This document shows, piece after piece, positions 55,030 to 64,000 of a DNA stretch of 64,000 nt (positions are counted from its first letter, which is position 1; every line of letters begins with the position of its first letter). Made by a program: the position numbers and the translations under genes. The DNA is from Aquimonas voraii (GTDB lineage: Bacteria > Pseudomonadota > Gammaproteobacteria > Xanthomonadales > Xanthomonadaceae), in the NCBI RefSeq assembly GCF_900101825.1, contig NZ_FNAG01000001.1, positions 620,001-684,000 of the forward strand, read 5' to 3'. A model generated the notes under the pieces. The model was not told the DNA's origin. It was given only the letters and a program-made list of their open reading frames with translations, and made no database searches.

Positions 55030-56049
55030 ATGTCCAAGAGCCTGAAGATCGCGATGGTCGGCGCCACCGGCGCCGTAGGTGAGACCCTTCTGGAGATCCT
55101 GGCCGAGCGCAAATTTCCCTTCACCGAGCTGATTCCACTGGCCTCCGAGCGCTCTGCGGGCGACCTGGTCCGCTGCGGTGAGCGCAGCTACACCGTGCGT
55201 GATCTCGCGAACTTCGACTTCGCCGGCGTCGACATCGCCTTCTTCTCCGCCGGTGGCAGCGTGTCTGCCGAGCACGCGCCGCGCGCCGCGGCGGCGGGTG
55301 CCGTGGTGATCGACAACACCTCGCACTTCAGGCGCGATGCCGACGTGCCGCTAGTGGTCAGCGAAGTCAATCCGGAAGCGATCAGAAACCGCCCGCGCGG
55401 CATCATCGCCAATCCGAACTGCTCGACCATGCAGATGCTGGTGGCCCTGGCGCCGATCCATCGCAGCTACGGCATCACCCGCATCAACGTCGCGACCTAT
55501 CAATCCGTGTCAGGGGCAGGGCGCTCGGCGCTGGAGGAGCTCGGCAAGCAAACGGCGGCGCTGCTGGCCTTCCAGGACCCGAATCCGCAGCGTTTCCCGG
55601 TGCAGATCGCTTTCAACCTGATCCCGCACATCGACGACTTTCTCGACAACGGCTACACCAAGGAAGAAATGAAGCTGGTGTGGGAAACCCGCAAGATCCT
55701 CGGCGACGACAGCATCGAGGTGAACCCGACCGCCGTCCGTGTGCCGGTGTTTTTCGGTCATTCCGAGGCGGTACACATCGAAACCCGCGAGAAGGTCACG
55801 GCCGAAGCGGCGCGTGCGCTGCTGGAACAGAGCCCGGGCGTGGTGGTGGTGGACGAGCGCGCCAAGGGCGGCTACCCGACGCCGGTGACGCACGCGGCGG
55901 GCAAGGATCCGGTCTTTGTCGGCCGCATCCGCGAGGACATCAGTCACCCGCGCGGCCTCGACCTCTGGATCGTCGCCGACAACATCCGCAAGGGAGCTGC
56001 GCTCAACGCCGTGCAGATCGCCGAGCTGCTGCTGGCCGAACGGGGCTGA
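55030..56049 (+). CDS. asd: Aspartate-semialdehyde dehydrogenase
   Basis: A protein of 339 residues. GATGAVGETLLEIL binds NADP, C131 in NPNCSTMQM is the catalytic cysteine, and GHSEAVHIET holds the active-site residues. It reduces aspartyl phosphate in the pathway to lysine, diaminopimelate, methionine and threonine. It belongs to the asd-fimV-truA-trp order seen in Xanthomonas and relatives. Confidence 0.96.
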   Translation: MSKSLKIAMVGATGAVGETLLEILAERKFPFTELIPLASERSAGDLVRCGERSYTVRDLANFDFAGVDIAFFSAGGSVSAEHAPRAAAAGAVVIDNTSHFRRDADVPLVVSEVNPEAIRNRPRGIIANPNCSTMQMLVALAPIHRSYGITRINVATYQSVSGAGRSALEELGKQTAALLAFQDPNPQRFPVQIAFNLIPHIDDFLDNGYTKEEMKLVWETRKILGDDSIEVNPTAVRVPVFFGHSEAVHIETREKVTAEAARALLEQSPGVVVVDERAKGGYPTPVTHAAGKDPVFVGRIREDISHPRGLDLWIVADNIRKGAALNAVQIAELLLAERG

Positions 56050-56104
56050 TGCCTGGCTTCCAAGGGCGGGTGCGGCACCTTGTCGCCGCACCAATGTCAC
56101 GAAA

Positions 56105-56120
56105 TGTGATTGCGTTCACC
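56105..56120. promoter_or_regulatory. CRP/Clp-type site upstream of fimV
   Basis: TGTGA-TTGCGT-TCACC matches the CRP consensus TGTGA-N6-TCACA with one change. Its centre is about 83 bases before the predicted fimV RNA start. A second half-palindrome, GGTGA-AATG-TCACC at 56163-56176, overlaps the -35 box. Confidence 0.55.
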
Positions 56121-56160
56121 CTCGGGTCCGTGCCTGCGCTCGCAGGTGCGGCCTTAATTG

Positions 56161-56189
56161 TTGGTGAAATGTCACCGTTGACCTATAGT
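56161..56189 (+). promoter_or_regulatory. Sigma-70-type promoter of fimV
   Basis: TTGGTG (56161-56166), a 17-base spacer and TATAGT (56184-56189). The RNA should begin near 56196, leaving a leader of about 150 bases before the fimV ATG. Confidence 0.65.
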
Positions 56190-56343
56190 TAGCGCGCCGT
56201 TGTCATGTCGTTTCTAGGATTGGTCCGTTCAGCCGGAGTACGGTCGGGGCGGATCAGGGGTGCGCGGAGGGGCCCGGTTCGGGTCGTGCGCAGCCCAAAG
56301 CGGCCAACACCAGACATCCGCCGCGGATGGGGGACAGAGTTCA

Positions 56344-58695
56344 ATGAACAAGATGCTCAGATTGCCGGTGGCGCTCGCTTTCGCGCTCGGTGCCTCCAAT
56401 GCCTTTGCGCTCGGCCTGGGCCAGGTGCAGGTGAAGTCCAGCCTGAATCAGCCGCTGCTGGCGGAGATTCCCGTGCTGGAGAATGCGCCCGGTGAGGCCG
56501 CGGACCTGCAGGTCCGCCTGGCGTCGTCCGAGGCCTTCGCCCGCATCGGGCTCGAACGCCCCAGTGCTTCGCTGCTGACCTCGCTCAGCTTCGAGATCGT
56601 GCAGGGCGAGGGCGGCAAGACGGTCATCCGGATCAGCACGCCCAACCGCGTCAGCGATCCCTTCGTCAGCCTGCTGATCGAGGCTGAATGGGCCCGCGGC
56701 AAGCTGCTGCGTGAATACACCCTGCTGCTGGATCCGCCGCTGGCCGTGCCCTCTCGCGCGAATCCGTCGCAGACCCAGGCTTTGCCGCAGGGCGATGTCC
56801 GCCCGGCGCCGTCCGAGTCGCTGGCCACGCCGCCGCCCTTGGCGGCGGCGGGCACGGCGGCCGCTGCCGCGCCGACCTATGCGCCAGGCGAGAGTTACGG
56901 CCCGGTCAACTCCGGCGACTCGCTGTGGAAGATCGCCAGCCAGTCGATCCCCGACGGCTCGGTCAACATCAACCAGATGATGGTGGCGATCCAGCGCGCC
57001 AACCCCGAGGCCTTCGTTGGCGGCAACATGAACCGTCTGCGCACCGGCGCGGTGCTGCGTATCCCCTCGCGCGAGGAGATCGCCGCGGTGGGGGCGCGTG
57101 AAGCCTCGCAGCTGGTGCGCGAGCAGACCAGCGGCGACACCGCCCTACAGCCGATCGAGACCGATCGCACGCCTGTGGCGGCGGCCTCCACCCAGACTCC
57201 GCGCGCGGATTCGCGGCTGGCGATCGTTCCGCCGCGCGGCGAGCAACCCGCCTCGGCGGCGCAGACCGGGGCCGTCGCAGGTGGCGATGGCAGCGAGTTG
57301 CGTGCCGATCTGGCGCGTGCCCGCGAACAGAGCGAAGCCCTGAGCCAGGAGAACCGCGAGCTGAAGTCGCGGGTGGAGCAGCTGGAAAAGATGCGCGGCG
57401 ACAGCGAGCGCCTGCTTGAGTTGCGCAGCAGCGAGCTGCGGGCGCTGCAGCAGCGACTGGCCGAAATCGAAGCGCAGCAGGCTGCCGCCGGCGCTACCGA
57501 GGCCGCTGCCACGCCCGCGGTCGAAGCTCCGGCAGCCGAACCTGCGGCCACCGAACCTGCGGCCAGCGAGTTGGCCGCGCCGGCTATCGATGAGGTTCCG
57601 CCGACCGCGCCAGCCTCCGAGGCGTCGGCGAGTGCCGCTGACTCCGCCGAAGCCGCGGCGCCGGCGACCGAAACCGAAACCGCGCCCATCGAAGAGCCCG
57701 CTGCGCCAGCCGCGCCGCCGGTGACCGAGCCGGCCGCCAGCGAGACCCCGGCGCCCGCCGAGACCCTGCCGCCGCGCCCGCCGCGCCAGGAGTGGTACGA
57801 GAATCCGCTGGTGCTGGGCGGTGGCGGTGCCTTGGTGATCGGCCTGCTGGCCCTTCTCGGCCTGCGCGGGCGCGGCAAGAAGAAGGCGGCCGCAGCGGCT
57901 GCGGCTGCGCCCTCTCGCTTCGAAGGTGCCGATTTCGGCATGCCTGGCGCCAGCGCCAGCGCGGCGACCGGCTTCGAGGAGCACGAGGACGAGGAAGAGC
58001 GCGAACTGCTCGACCGCGTGGCCGAACAGCCCGACGACCTGGAGCGCCACATCGACCTGGTCCGCCACTACTTCGGCATCAACGACGCCGCCCGCTTCGA
58101 GGGTGCGGTCGAGGCCATGTACGCCCAGGTCTACGATCCGGACGACGCCAACTGGCAGCTGGCCCTGCAGATGGGCCGCGAGATGCTGCCCGACCACCCG
58201 CTGTTCATGGAACTGCCCTCGCAGGACGCGCCGGTCAGCGGCTGGGAGCCCGCCCCCGCAGCCAGCCCCGAGCCTTCTGCCTACGACACCTCGGGCTACC
58301 GCGCCGACAACGGCTTTGCCAGCACGGTGCAGGCCACGGCGGATGAGCCCGAGTTCCGCATCGATCTGTCGGAGCCGGAACTGGTCGTGCCGGAGATCGA
58401 GCGTCCCAACCTGACCCAGCCCGAGGCGCCGCTGGAGTTCGAGTTCGATTCGACGCCCGCCAAGACGGCACCTGCACCCGCGCCGGTGCCGCCGCCCGTG
58501 GCCTCGCCGATCCAGGACGATGCTGGACTGAGTGCAGACGCGATCGAAGCGGCGGCGACCAAGCTCGAGCTGGCCCGTGCCTACCTCGACATGGGCGATG
58601 TCGAGGGCGCCCGCGGCATGCTGGAGGAGGTCACCCAGGAAGGCACGGCGGAACAGCGGCAGGATGCGCGCCGACTGCTCGACGAAATCCGCTGA
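56344..58695 (+). CDS. fimV: FimV-like peptidoglycan-binding membrane protein
   Basis: A protein of 783 residues. Residues 1-24 are a signal peptide; 25-140 form the FimV N-terminal domain (LGLGQVQVKSSLNQPLLAEIPV). A LysM-like domain lies near 185-250 (YGPVNSGDSLWKIASQ, LRTGAVLRIP). A coiled coil (about 320-375) and a long Ala/Pro/Glu-rich stretch precede the single membrane helix (VLGGGGALVIGLLALLGLRG, ~490-510). The cytoplasmic part ends with a TPR-like motif, LELARAYLDMGDVEGARGMLEEV. It organises type IV pilus secretin and polar signalling in related bacteria. A terminator follows. Confidence 0.93.
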   Translation: MNKMLRLPVALAFALGASNAFALGLGQVQVKSSLNQPLLAEIPVLENAPGEAADLQVRLASSEAFARIGLERPSASLLTSLSFEIVQGEGGKTVIRISTPNRVSDPFVSLLIEAEWARGKLLREYTLLLDPPLAVPSRANPSQTQALPQGDVRPAPSESLATPPPLAAAGTAAAAAPTYAPGESYGPVNSGDSLWKIASQSIPDGSVNINQMMVAIQRANPEAFVGGNMNRLRTGAVLRIPSREEIAAVGAREASQLVREQTSGDTALQPIETDRTPVAAASTQTPRADSRLAIVPPRGEQPASAAQTGAVAGGDGSELRADLARAREQSEALSQENRELKSRVEQLEKMRGDSERLLELRSSELRALQQRLAEIEAQQAAAGATEAAATPAVEAPAAEPAATEPAASELAAPAIDEVPPTAPASEASASAADSAEAAAPATETETAPIEEPAAPAAPPVTEPAASETPAPAETLPPRPPRQEWYENPLVLGGGGALVIGLLALLGLRGRGKKKAAAAAAAAPSRFEGADFGMPGASASAATGFEEHEDEEERELLDRVAEQPDDLERHIDLVRHYFGINDAARFEGAVEAMYAQVYDPDDANWQLALQMGREMLPDHPLFMELPSQDAPVSGWEPAPAASPEPSAYDTSGYRADNGFASTVQATADEPEFRIDLSEPELVVPEIERPNLTQPEAPLEFEFDSTPAKTAPAPAPVPPPVASPIQDDAGLSADAIEAAATKLELARAYLDMGDVEGARGMLEEVTQEGTAEQRQDARRLLDEIR

Positions 58696-58714
58696 TCGCT
58701 CCCAGACTGTGATC

Positions 58715-58744
58715 GAACAAGGGCCGGCTCGCCGGCCCTTGTTC
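58715..58744 (+). terminator. Rho-independent terminator after fimV
   Basis: A perfect 14-bp stem, GAACAAGGGCCGGC with GCCGGCCCTTGTTC, loop TC, followed by GTTTTCC. It lies 20 bases after the fimV stop. Confidence 0.9.
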
Positions 58745-58822
58745 GTTTTCCGGCCCGTGAACGCGCAGATGTGACCGATCCCCGTTACTTTTGCGCGCTC
58801 AGCGCACGCGAGCTGCCCGGCT

Positions 58823-59647
58823 TTGAATCCCCAATCCCCAATCCCCAATCCCGAAGCGCCACCCACCACCCGCTACGCCGCGGCCGTGGAGTACGACGGC
58901 GGCGCCTTTCTGGGCTGGCAGCGTCTGTCGCACGGACGCACCGTGCAGGCGGCGGTCGAAGAGGCCCTGAGCTATGTCTGCGACTCGCCGGTCGAGGTCA
59001 CCTGCGCGGGCCGCACCGACAGTGGTGTGCACGGCCGTGGCCAGATCATCCACTTCGACATCGCCGCCGAGCGCAGCCCGCGCGCCCTGATGATGGGCAG
59101 CACCTCGCGCCTGCCGCCGGCCGCGGCCCTGCTCTGGGTGCAGCCGGTAGCGAGCGACTTCCACGCGCGCTACTCGGCCCTGGCGCGGCGCTACCGCTAC
59201 CGCATCCTCAACCGCCCAGTGCGGCCGGCGCTGGATCGCCAGCAGGCGGCGTGGGAGCGCCTGCCGCTGGATGCCGAGGCCATGCACCGCGCGGCCCAGG
59301 CCCTGGTGGGCGAGCACGATTTCAGCGCCTTCCGCACCGCCGCCTGCCAGGCCAAGCATCCGAATCGCCACCTGCATCGCATCGAGGTCGTGCGGTCAGG
59401 CCAGTGGGTGGAGATCCGAGTGCAGGCCAACGCCTTCCTGCACCACATGGTGCGCAACATCGTCGGCAGCCTGCTGCCTATCGGTCGCGGCGAGCGGCCC
59501 GAGGACTGGTTGGGCGAGCTGCTCGCCGGCCGCGATCGCAGCGTCGCCGGGCCCACCGCTGTGCCGCAGGGGCTGGTATTCGAGGGCCCGCTCTATCCGG
59601 CGCGCTTCGCGCTACCGCCAGAATTCACATGGTCGGATCTGTCCTGA
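58823..59647 (+). CDS. truA: tRNA pseudouridine(38-40) synthase TruA
   Basis: A protein of 274 residues from a TTG start. The catalytic aspartate is D66 in [23 protein letters not shown] is the first strand and [11 protein letters not shown] the closing motif. It modifies uridines 38-40 in the anticodon arm. No ATG or GTG lies between the upstream stop (58772) and the fold, so TTG 58823 is the only start that keeps the first strand. That TTG is part of the first of four heptamer repeats, which encode [10 protein letters not shown]. Downstream in the same run are trpF, trpB and trpA. Confidence 0.9.
   Translation: MNPQSPIPNPEAPPTTRYAAAVEYDGGAFLGWQRLSHGRTVQAAVEEALSYVCDSPVEVTCAGRTDSGVHGRGQIIHFDIAAERSPRALMMGSTSRLPPAAALLWVQPVASDFHARYSALARRYRYRILNRPVRPALDRQQAAWERLPLDAEAMHRAAQALVGEHDFSAFRTAACQAKHPNRHLHRIEVVRSGQWVEIRVQANAFLHHMVRNIVGSLLPIGRGERPEDWLGELLAGRDRSVAGPTAVPQGLVFEGPLYPARFALPPEFTWSDLS
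58825..58852 (+). repeat. Four heptamer repeats at the truA start
   Basis: GAATCCC followed by three CAATCCC units. The G of the TTG start codon is the first base of the first unit. Same family as the 15-unit array before creD. Confidence 0.85.
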
Positions 59648-59710
59648 CACACACCTTGGATGCGCGCTGTTGACGTGCCGGGCTGCGCGATGTCGCACAC
59701 TACGCGCCTG

Positions 59711-60338
59711 ATGACGGTTTCGATCCACCAGCGCACGCGAATCAAGTTCTGCGGCATGAAACGCGCCGCCGACATCCGCGCCGCGGTGCAGCTGGGCGTC
59801 GATGCGATCGGTCTGATTGTCGTACCGGGTACCCGGCGTGGACTTGCGATCGAAGAGGCTGCGGTGCTGCGGCGCGAAGTGCCTGCGCTGGCGAGCGCCG
59901 TGCTGCTGCTGATGGATGCCGAGCCCGATTTCGCGCGCGCCGCGGTGGAGGCGGTGCAGCCCGACCTGCTGCAGTTCCACGGCGCTGAAGCGCCCGCGTT
60001 CTGCGCGAGTCTGGGGCGGCCCTGGATCAAGGCGGTGCCGATGGGTGGCAACGAGGATCCGTTGGCCTACCAGCGCCGCTATGCGGGGGCGGCCGGGTTC
60101 GTGTTCGACAGCCACGGCGCGGGCGCGCAGGGCGGCAGTGGGCATGCCTTCGACTGGGCGAGGCTGCCGGCGGAGCGCCTGGCACCGCTGCTGCTGGCGG
60201 GTGGATTGAAGCCGGAAAACGTGTTCGAGGCCGTGTGCGCGGTGCGCCCGCATGCGGTCGATGTATCCAGTGGCATCGAGGATGCGCCGGGCGAGAAAAG
60301 CCTCGCGCGCATGCAGGCATTTGTAAGCGAGGTGGAAC

Positions 60339-60364
<26 letters not shown>
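59711..60364 (+). CDS. trpF: Phosphoribosylanthranilate isomerase
   Basis: A TIM-barrel protein of 217 residues. [13 protein letters not shown] holds the catalytic cysteine and [14 protein letters not shown] is the phosphate-binding end; FHGAEAP and [11 protein letters not shown] are also typical. It is the third step of the tryptophan branch. The start ATG at 59711 was chosen because it leaves ten residues before the first strand; ATGs at 59660 and 59690 are possible. It overlaps trpB by 26 bases. Confidence 0.94.
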
Positions 60365-61577
<1,213 letters not shown>

Positions 61578-61855
61578 TGCCGGGATTGGGGATTCGGGAT
61601 TCGGGATTCGCAAGAGCAAGAGCTGTCTTCCCTCGCTGCGTAGCTAGTCGTCACACATCAACGCGAAGCTCTTCTCTCCTCTCCCACGAGGGGAGAGGGG
61701 CTCGACTCGAACCATCGAGTTTCGATTTAGGAACGGCATCCGAGCGAATGCGCGAGGCGCCCATCCCGGTGTTCGAAAGCCCGCTCTTCTGCGAATCCCG
61801 AATCCCCAATCCCGGCTCCGCACCACTCGCCCTCTCACTGAATCCGACCATTCCC
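61578..61855. repeat. 278-base repeat insertion between trpB and trpA
   Basis: Inverted arms of the GAATCCC family lie at 61579-61611 and 61791-61816; the left arm has one heptamer more. Between them is a second type of hairpin, CCTCTCCC/GGGAGAGG (61678-61698). No gene recognised. The left arm begins two bases after the trpB stop. Confidence 0.8.
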
Positions 61856-62656
61856 ATGGCTAACCGCATCGACACCTGTCTCGACCAGCTCGCCGCCGCC
61901 CAGCGCACCGGCCTGATTCCCTTCATCACCGCCGGTGATCCCTCCGACGCCGCCACTGTGCCGGTGATGCACGCGCTGGTGCGCGCGGGCGCGGACGTGA
62001 TCGAGCTGGGCGTGCCCTTCTCGGACCCGATGGCCGATGGCCCGGTGATCCAGCAGAGCAGCGAGCGCGCGCTGGCACGCAAGGTCGGTCTGCGGCGGGT
62101 GCTGGCGATGGTCGCCGAGTTCCGCCAGCAGGATGCGGACACGCCCATCGTGCTGATGGGCTATCTCAATCCGGTCGAGATGTTCGGGCTGGAGGCCTTC
62201 GCGAAGGCCGCCCGTGAGGCCGGGGTCGACGGCGTGCTGCTGGTGGATTGCCCGCCCGAGGAGTCGGCGCCGGTGCGTGCCGCGCTGAATGCCGAGAACC
62301 TTGCCCTGGTGCCGCTGGCGGCACCCACCAGTGCCGGCGAGCGCCTCGCCACGCTGGCGCAGAGCGCGCAGGGCTACCTGTACTACGTGTCCTTCGCTGG
62401 CGTGACCGGCGCCGGCAAGCTCGACACCGCCGAGGTCAAGGGCAAGGTCGCGGCCATCCGCGCGCTCACGACGAATCGGATCGCGGTCGGCTTCGGCGTC
62501 CGCGATGCCGACAGCGCGCGCGCCATCGCCGAGTTCGCCGACGCCGTGGTGATCGGCAGTGCCTTGGTCAGTACGCTCGCCGAAGCCGTGGACACCGCCG
62601 ACGCCTGCGCGCGCGCCGAAGCCTTCCTCAAGCCGATCCGCGCTGCGCTGGGCTGA
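61856..62656 (+). CDS. trpA: Tryptophan synthase alpha chain
   Basis: A TIM-barrel protein of 266 residues. The catalytic glutamate and aspartate are in ELGVPFSDPMADGP and the following strand; GYLNPVEMFG and YYVSFAGVTGA are family motifs. It cuts indole glycerol phosphate and passes indole to TrpB. A 12-bp hairpin follows. accD, which I would expect next in this order, is absent. Confidence 0.97.
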   Translation: MANRIDTCLDQLAAAQRTGLIPFITAGDPSDAATVPVMHALVRAGADVIELGVPFSDPMADGPVIQQSSERALARKVGLRRVLAMVAEFRQQDADTPIVLMGYLNPVEMFGLEAFAKAAREAGVDGVLLVDCPPEESAPVRAALNAENLALVPLAAPTSAGERLATLAQSAQGYLYYVSFAGVTGAGKLDTAEVKGKVAAIRALTTNRIAVGFGVRDADSARAIAEFADAVVIGSALVSTLAEAVDTADACARAEAFLKPIRAALG

Positions 62657-62666
62657 GGGCGGTCCT

Positions 62667-62701
62667 GCGGATCGCGAGGCCACGGCGGGCTCGCGATCCG
62701 C
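62667..62701. terminator. Hairpin after trpA
   Basis: A perfect 12-bp stem, GCGGATCGCGAG with CTCGCGATCCGC, loop 11 bases, in the gap between convergent trpA and the HMA gene. No clear U-tract on the trpA side. Confidence 0.6.
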
Positions 62702-62760
62702 GGCCCTTGTCGTCACGCAAGCAGGCGCCGCCGCGAGTGCGGCCTGCGCTGTGCCGCGGT

Positions 62761-63048
62761 TCAGCTCTTCGGCTCGTCGGTAAAGCGCCCGATCGCGCAG
62801 CTGACGAAGGACTTGGCGCCAGCGCTGAGCGCGGCCAGGCCTTCGACGCTGCCCTGTTCCGGGTAGCCCAGCTTGAGCAGCCGGGCGGCGATCTCGGCAC
62901 GCAGGCCCAGCGGCGCATCCACGCTCAGGTGACCACTCTCGACATCGAGACGCGCGGCGCTGACGCCCTCGATGTCGAGCACCGCGCGGCGGATGCTGTT
63001 GCCGCAGCCGCCGCATTTGACGTTCATCAGAGCGAATTCGAGGCTCAT
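62761..63048 (-). CDS. HMA (heavy-metal-associated) domain protein
   Basis: A protein of 95 residues. The metal site is C12-x-x-C15 in NVKCGGCGNSIRRAV, the CopZ/Atx1-type fold. The domain covers about residues 1-68; the last 27 residues (FVSCAIGRFTDEPKS end) are an extra tail with one more cysteine. It may carry copper or another soft metal. No copper ATPase lies next to it; ccoI is far away at 14.7 kb. Confidence 0.85.
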   Translation of the reverse strand: MSLEFALMNVKCGGCGNSIRRAVLDIEGVSAARLDVESGHLSVDAPLGLRAEIAARLLKLGYPEQGSVEGLAALSAGAKSFVSCAIGRFTDEPKS

Positions 63049-63223
63049 GGGATCTCCCGCGCCGGCGATCGTGCCGACGCTGCAGACGCAGGAGTCTGCG
63101 CGAGCGCCCGTCTCGTTGCCTTGATCCGGGGCAAATGCCAGCGATCTCGACGAAGGTCCAAGCCGGCTGCGCCCCGTCTGCCTGTTAGTGTCGTTCGGGC
63201 CGTCGCGGCGGGAGAGAGCTGGC

Positions 63224-64000
63224 ATGCAAGGCGAGTCGATGCTTGACGCCCGCGCAGCGGGGGGCGATGCCGATGGCGAGGGCATGCACGCGCGGCCGAT
63301 TGCTGAACGCATCGATTGGCTGCTGGCTCGCGCCGAGCAACATTCGCAGGTCTTCAGTGCCTCCGATTCGGTGCTCGCGCGCGAGCGCTACCGCGCCCTG
63401 CACCCGACCGCGCTGGCGGCCATGAAATGCATGGATGGGCGCCTGAACCTTGCCTATGCCACCGGCACGCCGATCGGCCTGATCCAGCCCTTCCGCAATC
63501 TCGGCGGGCGCTTCGACCTTGGCTGGCCGCATCTCGGCGAAGTGCTGTCGGCCTGGGTGCTGCGGCAGATCCGCGAGGGCCGACGCGTGCTCCTGCTGCT
63601 CACTTATCACTTCGCGCGCGGCAGCCGCGAGCGCGGCTGCGCCGGTTTCGGCTTCGACACTGCGGCGGCGCAGGCGCATGTGCAGGGCCTGCGCCAGCAG
63701 GTGGAGCGGGTCTTCGGCCAGGGCCACGATGCCGTCTATCCGCTGGTCTGCGGCTTCGAGACCGACGAGGACGCGCTCTGCCTGCACGCGCCCGGCGGTG
63801 AGGTGCTGGACCTCGCCGGCCTGCGCGAAGACGAGGCGGGCGCGCTGCCGCAGCGGCTGCTGACCCTGTTTCCCGACATGCCCGCGCAGGTGCGCGAGGA
63901 CCTGCTGCCCCTGCTGCTGGGCAATCTCCGCCACGTCGGAGCGATCCGCGCCAGTCAGCGGCCGCTCGAAGTCGAGCACCACGAGTGGGTGCTCTGCGTC
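63224..64000 (+). CDS. CsoSCA-like (carboxysomal-type carbonic anhydrase) protein, partial
   Basis: Open frame of 259 codons from ATG 63224 (GGAG upstream) running off the right edge. Residues 69-73 are CMDGR, the Cys-x-Asp-x-Arg of beta-type carbonic anhydrases; H129 and C139 follow at spacings of 60 and 10, close to the 69 and 11 I recall for CsoSCA (C173, H242, C253 in Halothiobacillus). GTPIGLIQPFRNLGGRFDLGWP lies between. No carboxysome genes are in the window. The identity is inferred from this pattern and is not certain. Confidence 0.55.
   Translation, partial: MQGESMLDARAAGGDADGEGMHARPIAERIDWLLARAEQHSQVFSASDSVLARERYRALHPTALAAMKCMDGRLNLAYATGTPIGLIQPFRNLGGRFDLGWPHLGEVLSAWVLRQIREGRRVLLLLTYHFARGSRERGCAGFGFDTAAAQAHVQGLRQQVERVFGQGHDAVYPLVCGFETDEDALCLHAPGGEVLDLAGLREDEAGALPQRLLTLFPDMPAQVREDLLPLLLGNLRHVGAIRASQRPLEVEHHEWVLCV

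Overview
The window is a very GC-rich piece of a gammaproteobacterial chromosome. Gene content and order point to the Lysobacterales (Xanthomonadales): asd-fimV-truA-trpF-trpB-trpA, a divergent azoR/LysR pair, adhC-fghA, fixHI-ccoS-safE, pst-phoU next to creD, and rsxCDGE-nth beside psd. Short intergenic repeats built on the heptamer GAATCCC and on a GTGGGCC/GGCCCAC palindrome fit the same group. I cannot name genus or species. Most of the window is core metabolism and housekeeping. No prophage, transposase, CRISPR array, tRNA or rRNA gene was seen.

Layout. 1-8.5 kb: the N-terminal part of an RND/MMPL exporter (reverse strand, runs off the left edge), two secreted repeat proteins (a beta-propeller and a beta-helix/FG-GAP protein), an Atm1-like ABC exporter and a 1-Cys peroxiredoxin. 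8.5-13.7 kb: GST, rhomboid protease, lepA, lepB, epmA. 13.7-17.7 kb (reverse): cbb3 oxidase maturation operon fixH-ccoI-ccoS-safE, with an FNR-type site at the right distance from a -10 box. 18-23 kb: azoR / LysR regulator, a Ca2+/Na+ antiporter, and the glutathione-dependent formaldehyde pair adhC-fghA. 23.4-35.9 kb: the accessory part, with a DUF4174 protein, a 563-aa unknown, a beta-carbonic anhydrase, unknown envelope proteins, a RIO kinase, a YkgJ protein, a PA-domain metallopeptidase-like protein, an acetyltransferase with a coupled small membrane protein, and a secreted unknown. 36-44.5 kb: metG, creD, phoU-pstBACS with a near-perfect Pho box. 44.5-51 kb: nth, rsxE-G-D-C (no rsxA or rsxB), psd, a SCO protein. 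51-62.7 kb: MHYT sensor with a decayed GGDEF domain, prmB, aroC, asd, fimV, truA, trpF, trpB, trpA. 62.7-64 kb: an orphan HMA metal-binding protein and a partial protein with a carboxysomal-type (CsoSCA-like) carbonic anhydrase metal-site pattern.

Genes that work together: fixH/ccoI/ccoS/safE insert copper into and mature a cbb3 oxidase under low oxygen, and the SCO protein may also serve oxidase copper delivery. adhC and fghA detoxify formaldehyde. pstSCAB with phoU import phosphate and signal phosphate status. trpFBA complete tryptophan synthesis; aroC supplies chorismate. lepA, epmA, prmB, truA and metG serve translation.

The most unusual features are the repeat elements. Heptamer repeats sit inside the metG linker and at the very start of truA, form a 34-bp perfect inverted repeat before lepA, and split trpB from trpA. 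Other points of interest are the FNR and Pho boxes, the CsoSCA-like protein at the right edge, and several unrecognised envelope proteins. I did not find a clearly new multi-gene defence or biosynthetic system.
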